Source: Kalaharituber pfeilii | Lineage: Eukaryota; Ascomycota; Pezizomycetes; Pezizales; Pezizaceae | DNA: 64,000 nucleotides | Direction: 5' to 3' | NCBI GenBank assembly: GCA_015179045.1 | Contig: WHUZ01000094.1 | Span: forward strand, 1 to 64,000 | Shown here: piece after piece, positions 1 through 8,580 of the stretch | Numbering within the stretch: position 1 is the stretch's first letter | How the letters are laid out: every line of letters starts with the position of its first letter | Notes under the pieces: generated by a model | Databases searched by the model: none | Seen by the model: only the letters and a program-made list of their open reading frames with translations | Told to the model about the DNA's origin: nothing | Program-made: the position numbers and the translations under genes

Positions 1-66
1 GGCACGTTAGCTGTTCACCATGGCAGGGCTCCTGGGTCTAAACCCTCAAAGCTCGGAGGCAGGCTC
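1..66 (-). mobile_element. Retroposon tail, family 2, cut by window edge
   Basis: This segment matches the body of the short retroposon copies at 4878-4974, 5109-5210 and 5909-5977: it shares the block around the word CCATGGCAGGG and the end GGAGGCAGGCT. The poly(T) side would lie before the window start, so its target duplication cannot be checked. Orientation is inferred from the other copies, whose poly(A) is on the minus strand. Confidence 0.5.
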
Positions 67-1069
67 AAAAACAACCTGCCATCAGCTCAGACCTACTGTC
101 CGCTATTATAGTACTATAGTTACAGGAATTGCGGCCACTCATCGTAAGTACTGCTGGTTACGCCTCGCGCCGAATTGAACCCAGTCGCATTTGACATAGC
201 TTGCGCCTAAGCTAAAGAGCTGAAGTGCCAAGTAGTCCAGCAACCTGAGCTCAACTTAACAATTTTGACAGGTGTCTCTCGCCAGCATTGAATTTGATAG
301 ATTGTAATAATCCAACCTGAACCCCCAAGACCCCCCAGCCCCGGTCCTATACTGGCGATCAACATACTACATGCCAGTACTCGTACACGTGCAGCTGACC
401 CTGACCCCCTCGCAACTCGTCATACTCCTTCTAGCACTCCGGTATATATCTCTGCACCTGTAAGCTCGCTTAAGCAACATGGCCGCCAGCATTCCGGTAA
501 TCGCTTAACAACCCGAACCCGAGAACCTGCCAGAATCTGCTAGAAGAACCCGGATCCCCAGTACCTGCCGGAAAGCCGTAGAACCAGCCGGAAAGCCCTA
601 GAACCTGCTGGAAGACTCCGGAATCCACCAGCAACAGGTATCGCCGAGCTCATTCCTGGATATTCCTGACGCTTCTACCTGCTTCCAGTCATTTCCTTGG
701 CCTTCCATGTACTGCCAGTTGTTTCCTTGGTTTTCCATGTACTTCCAGTCGTTTCCTCGGTTTTCCATGTACTTCGTTTGTTTGTTTGCTCATTTGCTTG
801 TTTGCTTGGATTTGCGACCAAGAGCTTTCCATAAAGCGGCCCTCCCCCCTCCTCTCTCTTGCCTCTCCATGCAACAACTTGTATTCTACCCAAGTTGTGT
901 ATTTAGCTTTCAAATACATCTACCTCTCGGTATCACATAGCTCCGACCGCCTCTGCCTCTGCCTCTGCCTCTGCCTCTGCTGTGAAATTGCCCCGGTGCC
1001 TGCCGCCCGTCCTGTACCTGGATCCTGTACCCTGACCTAACCCAGACCAATTTATTATATAGATATGAC

Positions 1070-2200
1070 AGGTCCGGCCTGACAGTATGAGATGTGGCAG
1101 AATGAGTTGAATTTAAGAGATATGGTAGGTCCGGCCCCACGGCCTCAGGTGAAGAAGAATGAAATCAATTTTACAGGTATAGCAGGCCCCACCTACCGCT
1201 ATGAGGTAAGGTAGAGTGAGCTGAATTTGACAGGCATAGAAGGCCCAACTTAACAACGGCGTGACCAAGTTGACAGGTATGGCCGGCCCACGAGATGAGG
1301 CAGAATAAGCTAAATTTGGCACGTATAGCCGGCCTGACATAACAGCATGAGATCAGGCACCATGAGCTGAATTTGACAAGTATGGCGGGCCTAACCTGCT
1401 AGCACGAGATACTGCAGAATGAGCTAAACTCGACACGTTTGGCAGGCCCTATTCGATGACGTGACATGAGTCAGAATGAGCTGAATTTCACACGAAATGC
1501 AGGCTCTATTCAACGGTGTGAGGTGAGCCAGAACGAGCTGAATTTTCATACGAATTGCAGGCCCGGGATGTCGGCACAAGATGATGCGGGCACGCGAGTA
1601 ATGAAATAAAAAAAAAAAAAACAAGATGATGCAGAATGAGCTAAATTTGACACATATAGCTGGCCCGACATGACGGTGCAAGATGTGGTAGAATGAGCTG
1701 AATTTGACAGGTATGGCCGGCGCGAGCCTACAATGCAAATATGAGATAAGTTTGAAACATATGGCAAGATGGGATGAGGTAGAGTAAGCTGAATTTCAGA
1801 TGTATGGCATACCTGAACTGAGACATGAGAAGATACAGAATAAGCTGAATTTGATAGATGTGGCAGAACGAGCTGAGCTAGAATCAGCTGAATTGGACAG
1901 GTATGATAGGGCCCACTCGATGGCATAAGATGAGAAAGAATAAGCTCAATTTGACAGATATTGTAGGCCCAACGTGATGGCGTAGAATGAGCTGAATTTG
2001 ACAGGTATGGCAGATCTGACCTGCCGGCGTAATATGTGGCAGAGCAAGCTGAGGTAGAATGAGCTGAATTTGACCTGTAGAGCTAGCCCGAACCGACAGT
2101 GCATAATGAGGTGACATTTGACACATATGGCCGGCCCGACCTAACAGCATGAGATGAGGTGAACTTGACAGGAATAGAGGGCCCAACCTGCCAGCATATA
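1070..2200 (+). repeat. Array of degenerate ~57-bp repeats, plus orientation
   Basis: The unit is built around the core GAGCTGAATTTGACAGGTAT, followed by GGCMGGCCCGACCTGACGGC and a GTGAGATGAGGYAG spacer. Individual units diverge and vary in length, and some have lost the core. Open frames across the array (for example 1424-1738 and 1546-1926, minus) follow from the repeat composition and are not genes. Confidence 0.8.
1588..1620 (+). mobile_element. 33-bp retroposon tail, family 1, with 12-bp TSD
   Basis: A fragment reading GGGCACGCGAGTAATGAAAT followed by poly(A) sits between exact copies of ACAAGATGATGC (1576-1587 and 1621-1632). The duplicated locus near 9508-9545 shows the unoccupied site with only one copy of this target. 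The tail matches the 3' end of the LINE-like insertion at 7010-7463, so this is an extremely 5'-truncated insertion of that family. Confidence 0.75.
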
Positions 2201-2202
2201 GA

Positions 2203-2540
2203 TGATGAAATGGCTACCGAAATGGCTGTCGAAATGGCTACTGAAATGGCTGCTGAAATGGCTGCTGAAATGGCTACTGAATGGCTGCTGAAATGGCTGC
2301 TGAAATGGCTGCCGAAGTGGCTATTGCAATGGCTGTTGAAATGGCCGCTGAAATGGCCGCTGCAATAGCTACTTCAATGGCTACTGAAATTGCTGCTAAG
2401 ATTGCTGCTGAAATGGCTACCGAAATGGGTACTAAAATGGCTACTAAAAGGGATAATGAAATGGCTATGGAAATGACTACTAAAATGACTCTTGAAATGG
2501 CTGCCGAAATGGCTGCTAAAATGGCTACTGAGTACCTCAG
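2203..2540 (+). repeat. 12-bp minisatellite (ATGGCTGCYGAA) at fold axis of element A
   Basis: About 28 degenerate copies of a 12-bp unit. Because 12 is a multiple of 3, they stay open in a frame reading Met-Ala-Ala-Glu repeats. The block lies where the surrounding ~57-bp repeats change orientation. Related blocks lie at 3133-3250, 7598-7790, 8425-8520, 8640-8735 and 10085-10405. Confidence 0.85.
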
Positions 2541-4270
2541 GTCAGGCCGGCCATACCTGTCGACTTCACCTCATCTCACGCCGGCAGGTCGGATCTGCCA
2601 TACCTGTTAAATTCAGCTTATTCTACCTCAGCTCATTCTCCTACATCTTATGCCAGTAGATCGGATCTGCCATACCTGTCAAATTGAGCTTATTCCACCT
2701 CATCTCACGCTGGCATGTCGGGCTGCCACATCTATCAAATTCAGCTCATTCTGTATCATCTCGTACTATCACGTCAGGCCTGCAATTCATGTGAAATTCA
2801 ACTCATTCTGACTCATCTCATGCCGTCGAATAGGACCTGCCAAACCTGTCAACTTCAGCTCATTCTGCATGATCTCCTACCGTCAGGTCGTGCCTGCCAT
2901 ACTGTCAAATTCAGCTCATTGTGCCTGATCTTGCGCCTTCAGGTCAGGCCGGCTATACATGTCAACTTCAGCTCATCTTGGATCACTCCATGCCGTCGGA
3001 TTGGGCCAGCCATATGTATTAAATTCACCTCATATCTCGCCGTCGGGCCATACCTCCTCTTCCTATCAAATTCAGCTCATTGCACCTCATCTCATCCCTC
3101 GGGTCGGAACTACCACTAGGTATCACGTGCCAAAATGGCTGCCGAAATGGCTGCCGAAATGGCTGCCGAAATGGCTGCCGAAATGGCTGCCGAAATGGCT
3201 GCCGAAATGGCTGCCGAAATGGCTGCCGAGATGGCTACTGAAATGGCTCGGGCCGGGCATACAATTCATATGAAAGTGAGCTCACTCTACCTCACCTCAC
3301 GCCGTCTGCTTGGATCTGCCATACTTGTCAAATTGAGCTCATTTTACCTCATCTCATGCTGTCCAGGCGGACCTGCCATACCTGTCAAATTTAGCTCATT
3401 CCACCTCATCTCAGGCTGGTAGGTCGGGCTGCCACATATGTCAAATTCAGCTCATTCTACTGCGTCTCGCACTGTCAGCTCTGGTGGACCATATGTGTCA
3501 AATTCAGCTCATTCTACCGCATCTTGCACCGTTGGGTCGGGCCGGCTATATGTGTCAAAATTCAGCTCATTCTGCATCATCTCGTACCAACAGCCCGAGC
3601 CTGCACATTCGTGTGAAATTCAGCTCGTTCTGGCTCATCTCATGCCATTGAATAGGGCCTGCACATTCGTGTGAAATTCAGCTCGTTCTGGCTCATCTCA
3701 TGCCATTGAATAGGGCCTACAATTCGTGTGAAATTCAGCTAATTCTGGCTCATCTCACGCCGTCGAATAGGGCCTGCCAAACCGGTCAAGTTTAGCTCAT
3801 TCTGCAGCATCTCGTGCCGACAGCCCGGGCCTGCAATTCATGTGAAATTCAGCTCGTTCTGGCTCATCTCATACCGTCGAATAGGGCCTGCCAAACCTGT
3901 CAAGTTCAGCTCATTCTGCAGCATCTCGTCCCAGCAGGTTGGGGCCACTATACCTGTCAAATTCAGTTCATTCTCCCTGATCTTGTACCGTCAGGTCATG
4001 CCTGCCATACCTGTTAAATTCAGCTCATTGTGCCTGATCTCGCGCTATCAGGTCAGGCTGGCTATACGTGCCAAATTCAGCTTATTCTAGCTCGTCTCGT
4101 GGGCCGGCCATACCTGTTAACCTTACCTCATCTCACGACGTCGGGTTGGGACTTCTATGCCTGTCAAATTCAGCTCACTCTACCTTATCTCACGGTAGTA
4201 GGTAAGGCCTGCTATACCTGGGAAATTCAGCTCATTCATCCTCACCTGAGGCCGTGGGGCCGGACCTGCT
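2540..4270 (-). repeat. Array of ~57-bp repeats, inverted orientation
   Basis: The same repeat family as 1070-2200, read here as its reverse complement (core ATACCTGTCAAATTCAGCTC). It is interrupted at 3133-3250 by the 12-bp minisatellite and contains a tandem duplication near 3596-3720 around a TGTGAAATTCAGCTCGTTCT segment. Confidence 0.8.
3133..3250 (+). repeat. Near-perfect 12-bp minisatellite (8 identical units)
   Basis: Eight uninterrupted copies of AAATGGCTGCCG are followed by two divergent ones. This is far more homogeneous than the sister block at 2203-2540, which suggests recent expansion or conversion. Confidence 0.9.
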
Positions 4271-4641
4271 ATTAGTGAGCGGTACGAGCTAGCTCGAGCC
4301 GAGCTGGAGGGTGAGCTCGAGCCAGCTCGTGAGTAAGTGAGCTCGGCTCGTGAGTAAGTGAACTCGGCTCGAGCTGGCTCGAGCTGGCGTGGTATGAGCT
4401 CGAGCCTGGATTGATTATATACATAATATTGACAAACTAAACTAAACTAAGCTAAATTTTCATCTTTCTCACTACTATCAGCTAAATTGTGCATTTTGAA
4501 GTTGTTGGTCGGTCAGAATGAGCTCCAAATCTCTAATTATTACTATATTAGGTATTTACAGTTTATGAAACCTTGCACTGGCTAAGCATTTTAGCGAGCT
4601 GTCAAGAAAAACACAAGCATGATCTTGGCTCATTTGAGCTC
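4271..4641. other. GAGCTC-rich spacer, no gene seen
   Basis: The stretch 4275-4410 is dense in GAGCTC and CTCGAGC words, a short-period degenerate repeat. The rest is unique-looking AT-richer sequence with no credible frame. Confidence 0.5.
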
Positions 4642-4702
4642 TTTTTTTTTTTTTTTTTTTTTATTTCACGTGACCCCGCTTGTAGCTGTTCGCCATGGCA
4701 GA
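4642..4702 (-). mobile_element. Retroposon tail, family 2, with 14-bp TSD
   Basis: A poly(T) run followed by ATTTCACGTGACCCCGCTTG and the shared CGCCATGGCAG block is bounded by exact copies of GCTCATTTGAGCTC (4628-4641 and 4703-4716). On the minus strand this reads as a short body ending in poly(A), the structure of a 5'-truncated target-primed insertion. Confidence 0.78.
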
Positions 4703-4877
4703 GCTCATTTGAGCTCAAGCTGGCTCGGCTCGTGCTGCTCACTCCCTGCTATATCTATTAACTTTAACTCATTCTGCCATATCTCATGCCGTCGGGCCGG
4801 ACCTATCATATGTATCAAATTCAATGCTGGCGAGAGAGACCTGTCATACTTGTTAAGTTAAGCTCAGGTTGCAGGAC

Positions 4878-4974
4878 CCTTTTTTTTTTTTTTTATATAT
4901 CATGTGACTCCGCATGCAGCTGTTCGCCATGGCAGGGCCCCTGAGTCTGGACTCTCAAAGCCCAGAGGCAGGCT
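4878..4974 (-). mobile_element. Retroposon, family 2, with 12-bp TSD
   Basis: The longest cleanly bounded copy of this family, about 80 bp plus poly(T). It is flanked by AGGTTGCAGGAC at 4866-4877 and 4975-4986. It inserted into the terminal inverted repeat of element A, so it is younger than that element. Confidence 0.78.
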
Positions 4975-4992
4975 AGGTTGCAGGACTACTTG

Positions 4993-5102
4993 AAGCAATG
5001 AATCCAACAGGCCAGACCAGGCCAGGCCAACCGGAGGTCTGGACTGGCCTGGACCGTGAAATTCTGGGCCTGGCCTGGACTAGTCTAGGTGGTTTCAGTC
5101 CA

Positions 5103-5141
<39 letters not shown>

Positions 5142-5295
5142 ATAACCTCACTTGTAGCACGTGGCCATGGCAGGGTCCCTGGGCAAGCCCTCGAAGCCCG
5201 GAGACAGGCTTAACAAACAAAGAAATTTCTATTTACTTCTACCACCTGATTCCAGAAACCTCCGGACAGACGATCACGGTCTGTTGGATTCATTG
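4993..5295. mobile_element. GGCCTG-rich TIR element with 8-bp TSD
   Basis: The ends are inverted copies, CAATGAATCCAACAGGCC at left and GGTCTGTTGGATTCATTG at right, with three extra bases (AAG) at the left. The flanks are ACTACTTG at 4985-4992 and 5296-5303; the undisrupted site is readable in other copies of the element A terminus. An 8-bp duplication fits hAT-like insertion (inference). A family 2 retroposon (about 5109-5210) is nested inside. Confidence 0.6.
5109..5210 (-). mobile_element. Retroposon, family 2, nested
   Basis: A poly(T) run is followed by a diverged family 2 body (ACCTCACTTGTAGC, then CCATGGCAGGGTCCCTGGGC). Comparison with 6870-6911 shows that it interrupts the GGCCTG-rich element. 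I could not find a clean target duplication, and the right limit is approximate. Confidence 0.55.
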
Positions 5296-5317
5296 ACTAC
5301 TTGGCATGTCAGCCCGT

Positions 5318-5360
5318 TAGCTTAGGAGCAAGCTATATCAAATGCAACTGGGTTCAATCC
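5318..5360 (+). promoter_or_regulatory. tRNA-like A box and B box in TIR of element A
   Basis: TAGCTTAGGAG (5318-5328) fits the Pol III A-box consensus TRGYNNARNNG, and GGTTCAATCC (5351-5360) resembles a B box (GGTTCRANTCC). Spacing is tRNA-like. The same pair occurs in the other terminal copies, pointing toward the element's outer end. Transcription is untested. Confidence 0.4.
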
Positions 5361-5376
5361 GGCGTGAGGCGTAACT

Positions 5377-5760
5377 AGATAATATATTTTCAGTACTTAC
5401 GACGAGTGGCCGCGATTCCTGTATAGATAATATATTTTCAGTACTTACGACGAGTGGCTGCGATTCCTGTATAGATAATATATTTTCAGTACTTACGATG
5501 AGTGGCCGTGATTCCTGTATAGATAATATATTTTCAGTACTTACGACGAGTGGCCGCGATTCCTGTATAGATCATATATTTTCAGTACTTACGATGAGTA
5601 GCTGCGATTCCTGTATAGATAATATATTTTCAGTACTTACGACGAGTGGCCGCAATTCCTGTATAGATCATATATTTTCAGTACTTACGACGAGTGGCCG
5701 CGATTCCTGTATAGATCATATATTTTCAGTACTTACGACGAGTGGCCGCGATTCCTGTAT
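5377..5760 (+). repeat. 48-bp tandem repeat, 8 units
   Basis: Eight 48-bp units (5377, 5425, 5473, 5521, 5569, 5617, 5665 and 5713) each combine AGATAATATATTTTCAGTAC with the terminal sequence of the large element (CGAGTGGCCGCGATTCCTG). They differ at only a few positions. Because 48 is divisible by 3, one frame stays open (5498-5782), but it is a repeat by-product. Confidence 0.92.
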
Positions 5761-5818
5761 AGATAATATATTGATAATATAATATTGAATATATTATATT
5801 ATCAATATATTATCTATA
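5756..5818. repeat. AT-rich near-perfect palindrome between elements A and B
   Basis: ATAGATAATATATTGATAAT and its reverse complement face each other around about 5788, making a hairpin arm of roughly 28 bp. It lies exactly between the 48-bp array and the left end of element B. Confidence 0.8.
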
Positions 5819-5908
5819 CAGGAATCGCGGCCACTCGTCGTAAGTACTACTGGTTACGCCTCGCGCCAGATTGAACCCAGTCGCATTTAACAATAAATTG
5901 ATATAGCT

Positions 5909-5977
5909 TTTTTTTTTTTTTTTTATATATCACATGACCCCGCTTGTAGCTGTTCGCCATGGCAGGGCAGGATGGTT
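5909..5977 (-). mobile_element. Retroposon tail, family 2, with 13-bp TSD
   Basis: Poly(T) plus the family 2 body (CACATGACCCCGCTTGTAGC) is bounded by AATTGATATAGCT at 5896-5908 and 5978-5990. The other end of element B (about 11150) shows the uninterrupted sequence. Confidence 0.8.
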
Positions 5978-6427
5978 AATTGATATAGCTTGCGCCTAAG
6001 CTAATGGGCTGAATTGCCAAGTAGTCCTGCAACCTGAGCTTAACTTAACAAGTATGACAGGTCTCTCTCGCCAGCATTGAAATTGATAGATATGACAGTT
6101 CTGGCCCGATGGCATGAGATGTGGCAGAATGAGTTGAATTTAATAGATATAGCAGGTCCGGCCCCACGGCCTCAGGTGAGCAAGAATGAGCTCAATTCTA
6201 CAGGCATAGCAGGCCCCACCTACCGCCGTGAGATGAGGTGGAGTGAGCTGAATTTGACAGGCATGGAAGGCCCAACTCGACGGTGTGAGAAAGTTAACAG
6301 GTATGGCCGGCCCACGAGATGAGGCAGAATAAGCTGAATTTGGCACGTATAGCTGGCCTAACCTGACAGTGCGAGACCAGCCACAATGAGCTGAGTTTGA
6401 CAGCTATGGCGGGCCCAACCTGCCGGC

Positions 6428-6911
6428 AATGAATCCAACAGGCCAGGCCAGGCCAGGCTAACCGGAGGCCTGGACTGGCCTGGTCCGTGAAATTCTGGGC
6501 CTGGCCTGGCCTGAACAATCCCCCCAGGCCGTGAGGGCCGGTCCAGGCCATTAAAATACTCAAACAATCTGGTAAATGCTGGCCTCAATTCACCTGGATA
6601 GCTGTGGAGTGATTCGTTTAATTGGCTTGAACCTGCCTGAATGGCCTGGTTGGCCTGGGCCTTGGCCTGGTTGTCCTGGACCGGCCTGCATGGTCTGGAC
6701 CGGCCTGGTTGGCCTGGGCCGGCCTGGTTGGCCTGGGCCGGCCTGGTTGGCCTGGGCTGGCGTGAATGGTCTGGACCGGCCTGAATGGCCTGGACTGGCC
6801 TGGTTGGCCTGATTCATATGGATCCGGCCGGTCTAGGCCACTGAGAATACCGGCCTTGACCGGTCCAGGCGGTTTCAGTCCAATGCAGGTCACGGCCTGT
6901 TGGATTCATTG
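6428..6911. mobile_element. GGCCTG-rich TIR element, expanded copy
   Basis: The termini CAATGAATCCAACAGGCC and GGCCTGTTGGATTCATTG are the same as in the copy at 4993-5295. The interior, especially 6640-6815, has expanded into short GGCCTGGTTGGCCTG-type tandem repeats. No clear target duplication was found. Confidence 0.6.
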
Positions 6912-7009
6912 ATTGCATGCCCAACGTGATGGCGTACAATGAGCTGAATTTGACAGGTATGGCAGGTCCGAGTCGAGGGCGTGAGGTGAGGTAGATTGAG
7001 CTCAATTTC

Positions 7010-7463
7010 CCCCCGCCTCCTCGCCAAACACCGACGCCACCACATCGACATTCGGCGTCGTAGTACATGGTATTGCATTGAGGAAAGACTTGGCGAAGGT
7101 GCGGAAGTGGCTGGAGTCCGGGAACAAGACACTAGGCAAGAATGTTGGGATACGTTGGCTTAGACGAAAGACCACGCTGATTCAAGAAGGCAAGAAGACT
7201 AGCTCGGTCGTGGTGTACTTGGAGGCAGCGACGGACATAGACAGAGTCAGGGTAGGAGGGAAATTGTTGAGGACAACTCAATACGAGCCAGACAGGAGGA
7301 GGAAATAGGCTGTATTGATTTCATACCCTACCTGCACCATGTACGAGTATCGCGGGAACCACATGTAGTTAGTTACTGTTGCGCTTTTTTCTTTCTTTAA
7401 TTAACACCTCGCCATAGCCCATTGGGCGGCATGCGAGTACTGATATAAAAAAAAAAAAAAAAA
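7010..7463 (+). mobile_element. LINE-derived insertion with poly(A) and 12-bp TSD
   Basis: A 454-bp non-repeat segment sits in the repeat array between exact copies of GAGCTCAATTTC (6998-7009 and 7464-7475) and ends in poly(A). The related array unit near 8806-8840 shows the unoccupied site. It carries an open frame (7078-7308) resembling the end of a non-LTR retrotransposon ORF1. Its terminal segment, CTCGCCATAGCCCATTGGGC to poly(A), is the tail shared by the family 1 retroposons at 1588, 8528, 35610 and 36050. Confidence 0.82.
7078..7308 (+). pseudogene. LINE ORF1 (gag-like) C-terminal fragment
   Basis: A basic fragment of 76 codons with a segment reading SSVVVYLEAATDIDRVRVGG and then LRTTQYEPDR. 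This style is typical of the region just before the zinc knuckles of ORF1 proteins of fungal non-LTR elements, by recall of the family and not by a search. Zinc knuckles and all of ORF2 are missing, and the LINE 3' tail follows within 100 bp. It is a truncated or internally deleted copy with no expected function. Confidence 0.5.
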
Positions 7464-8527
7464 GAGCTCAATTTCAGACGAATTGCATGCCCGACTTGAC
7501 GGCATGAGCTGAATTTGACACGTATAGCTGACCCGACTCGATGGTGCAAGATGAGGTGGAATGAGCTGAATTTGACAGGCATGGCCGGCCCTAGCCATTT
7601 CAGCAGCCATATCGGTAGCCATTTCAGCAGCCATTTCAGCAGCCATTTCAGTAGCCATTGAAGTAGCCATTTCAGCGGCAATTTCAGGTGCCATTTCATC
7701 AGCCATTTCGGTAGCCGTTTCAGCAGCCCTTCCAGCGGCTATTTCAGCAGCCATTTCGGCAGCCATTTCGGTAGCCATTTGGGCATGTGATACGTAGTGG
7801 CAGTTCCGACCCAAGGGCACGGGATGAGGTGCAATGAGCTAAATTTGACAGGAAGAGGAGGTACGGCCTGACGGCGAGAGATGAGGTGAATTTGACACAT
7901 ATGGGTGGCGCGATCCGACGGCACGGGGTGATGCAGGATGAGCTGAATTTGACATGTATAGCCGCCCTGACCTGACGGTGCGAGATCAGGCACAATGAGC
8001 CGAATTTGACTGTATGGCAGGCACGACCGGACGGTAGGAGATCATGCAGAATGAGCAGAATTTGACAGGTTTGGTAGGCCCTACCCGACGGCACAAGAGC
8101 AGGCAGACTGAGCTGAACTTGACAGGTTTGGCAGGCCCTATTGGATGGCATGAGATGAGTCAGAATGAGTTGAATTTCACATGAATTACAGGCCTGAGCT
8201 GACAGTACGAGATGATACAGAATGAGCTGAATTTGATAGATGTGGCAGCCCCGAGGTGCCAGCGTGGGATGAGGTGGAATGAGCTCAATTTGACAGGTAT
8301 GGCAGATCCGACCTGCCGGCGTGAGATGAGGTAGAAGGAGATGAATTTGACAGGTATAGCAGGTACGGCCCAACGGCGTGAGATGAGGTGAAGTTGACAG
8401 GTATGGCCGGCCTGACCCGAGGGACTCAGTAGCCATTTTAGTAGCCATTTTGGTAGCCATTTCAGCAGCAATTTCAGTAGCAATTTCAGTAGCCATTGAA
8501 GTAGCTATTGCAGCGGCAATTTTGTTT

Positions 8528-8580
8528 TTTTTTTTTATATCAATACTCGCATGCCGCCCAGTGGGCTATGGCGAGGGTTT
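8528..8580 (-). mobile_element. Retroposon tail, family 1
   Basis: A poly(T) run followed by ATATCAATACTCGCATGCCG and CCCAGTGGGCTATGGCGAGG is the reverse complement of the family 1 tail. It interrupts a 12-bp minisatellite block. No convincing target duplication was found, so the left limit is approximate. Confidence 0.65.

Larger units (their letters stand above)
123..5421. mobile_element. Large fold-back TIR element A (about 5.3 kb)
   Basis: The left end begins CAGGAATTGCGGCCACT directly after TA (121-122). The right end is its inverted copy, AGTGGCCGCGATTCCTG, followed by TA (5422-5423). The inverted homology reaches well inward (about 123-300 against about 4805-5421) once nested insertions are removed. 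The interior holds about 57-bp repeats in plus orientation up to about 2190, a 12-bp minisatellite (2203-2540), then the same repeats inverted to about 4270, so the whole element could fold into a long imperfect hairpin. It has no transposase reading frame and is non-autonomous. Nested inside are a 33-bp retroposon tail, three family 2 retroposons and a GGCCTG-rich TIR element. TA flanks suggest a Tc1/mariner-type mechanism, which is inference. Confidence 0.72.

Noticed and set aside
1424..2186. Overlapping minus-strand frames of 100-126 codons
   Set aside because: They translate the ~57-bp repeat array; the same peptide fragments recur at each unit and on element B.
7744..8496. 250-codon minus-strand frame in element B
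   Set aside because: Entirely repeat and minisatellite translation (Met-Ala-Thr-Glu type and HTCQIQLI type motifs), no family features.
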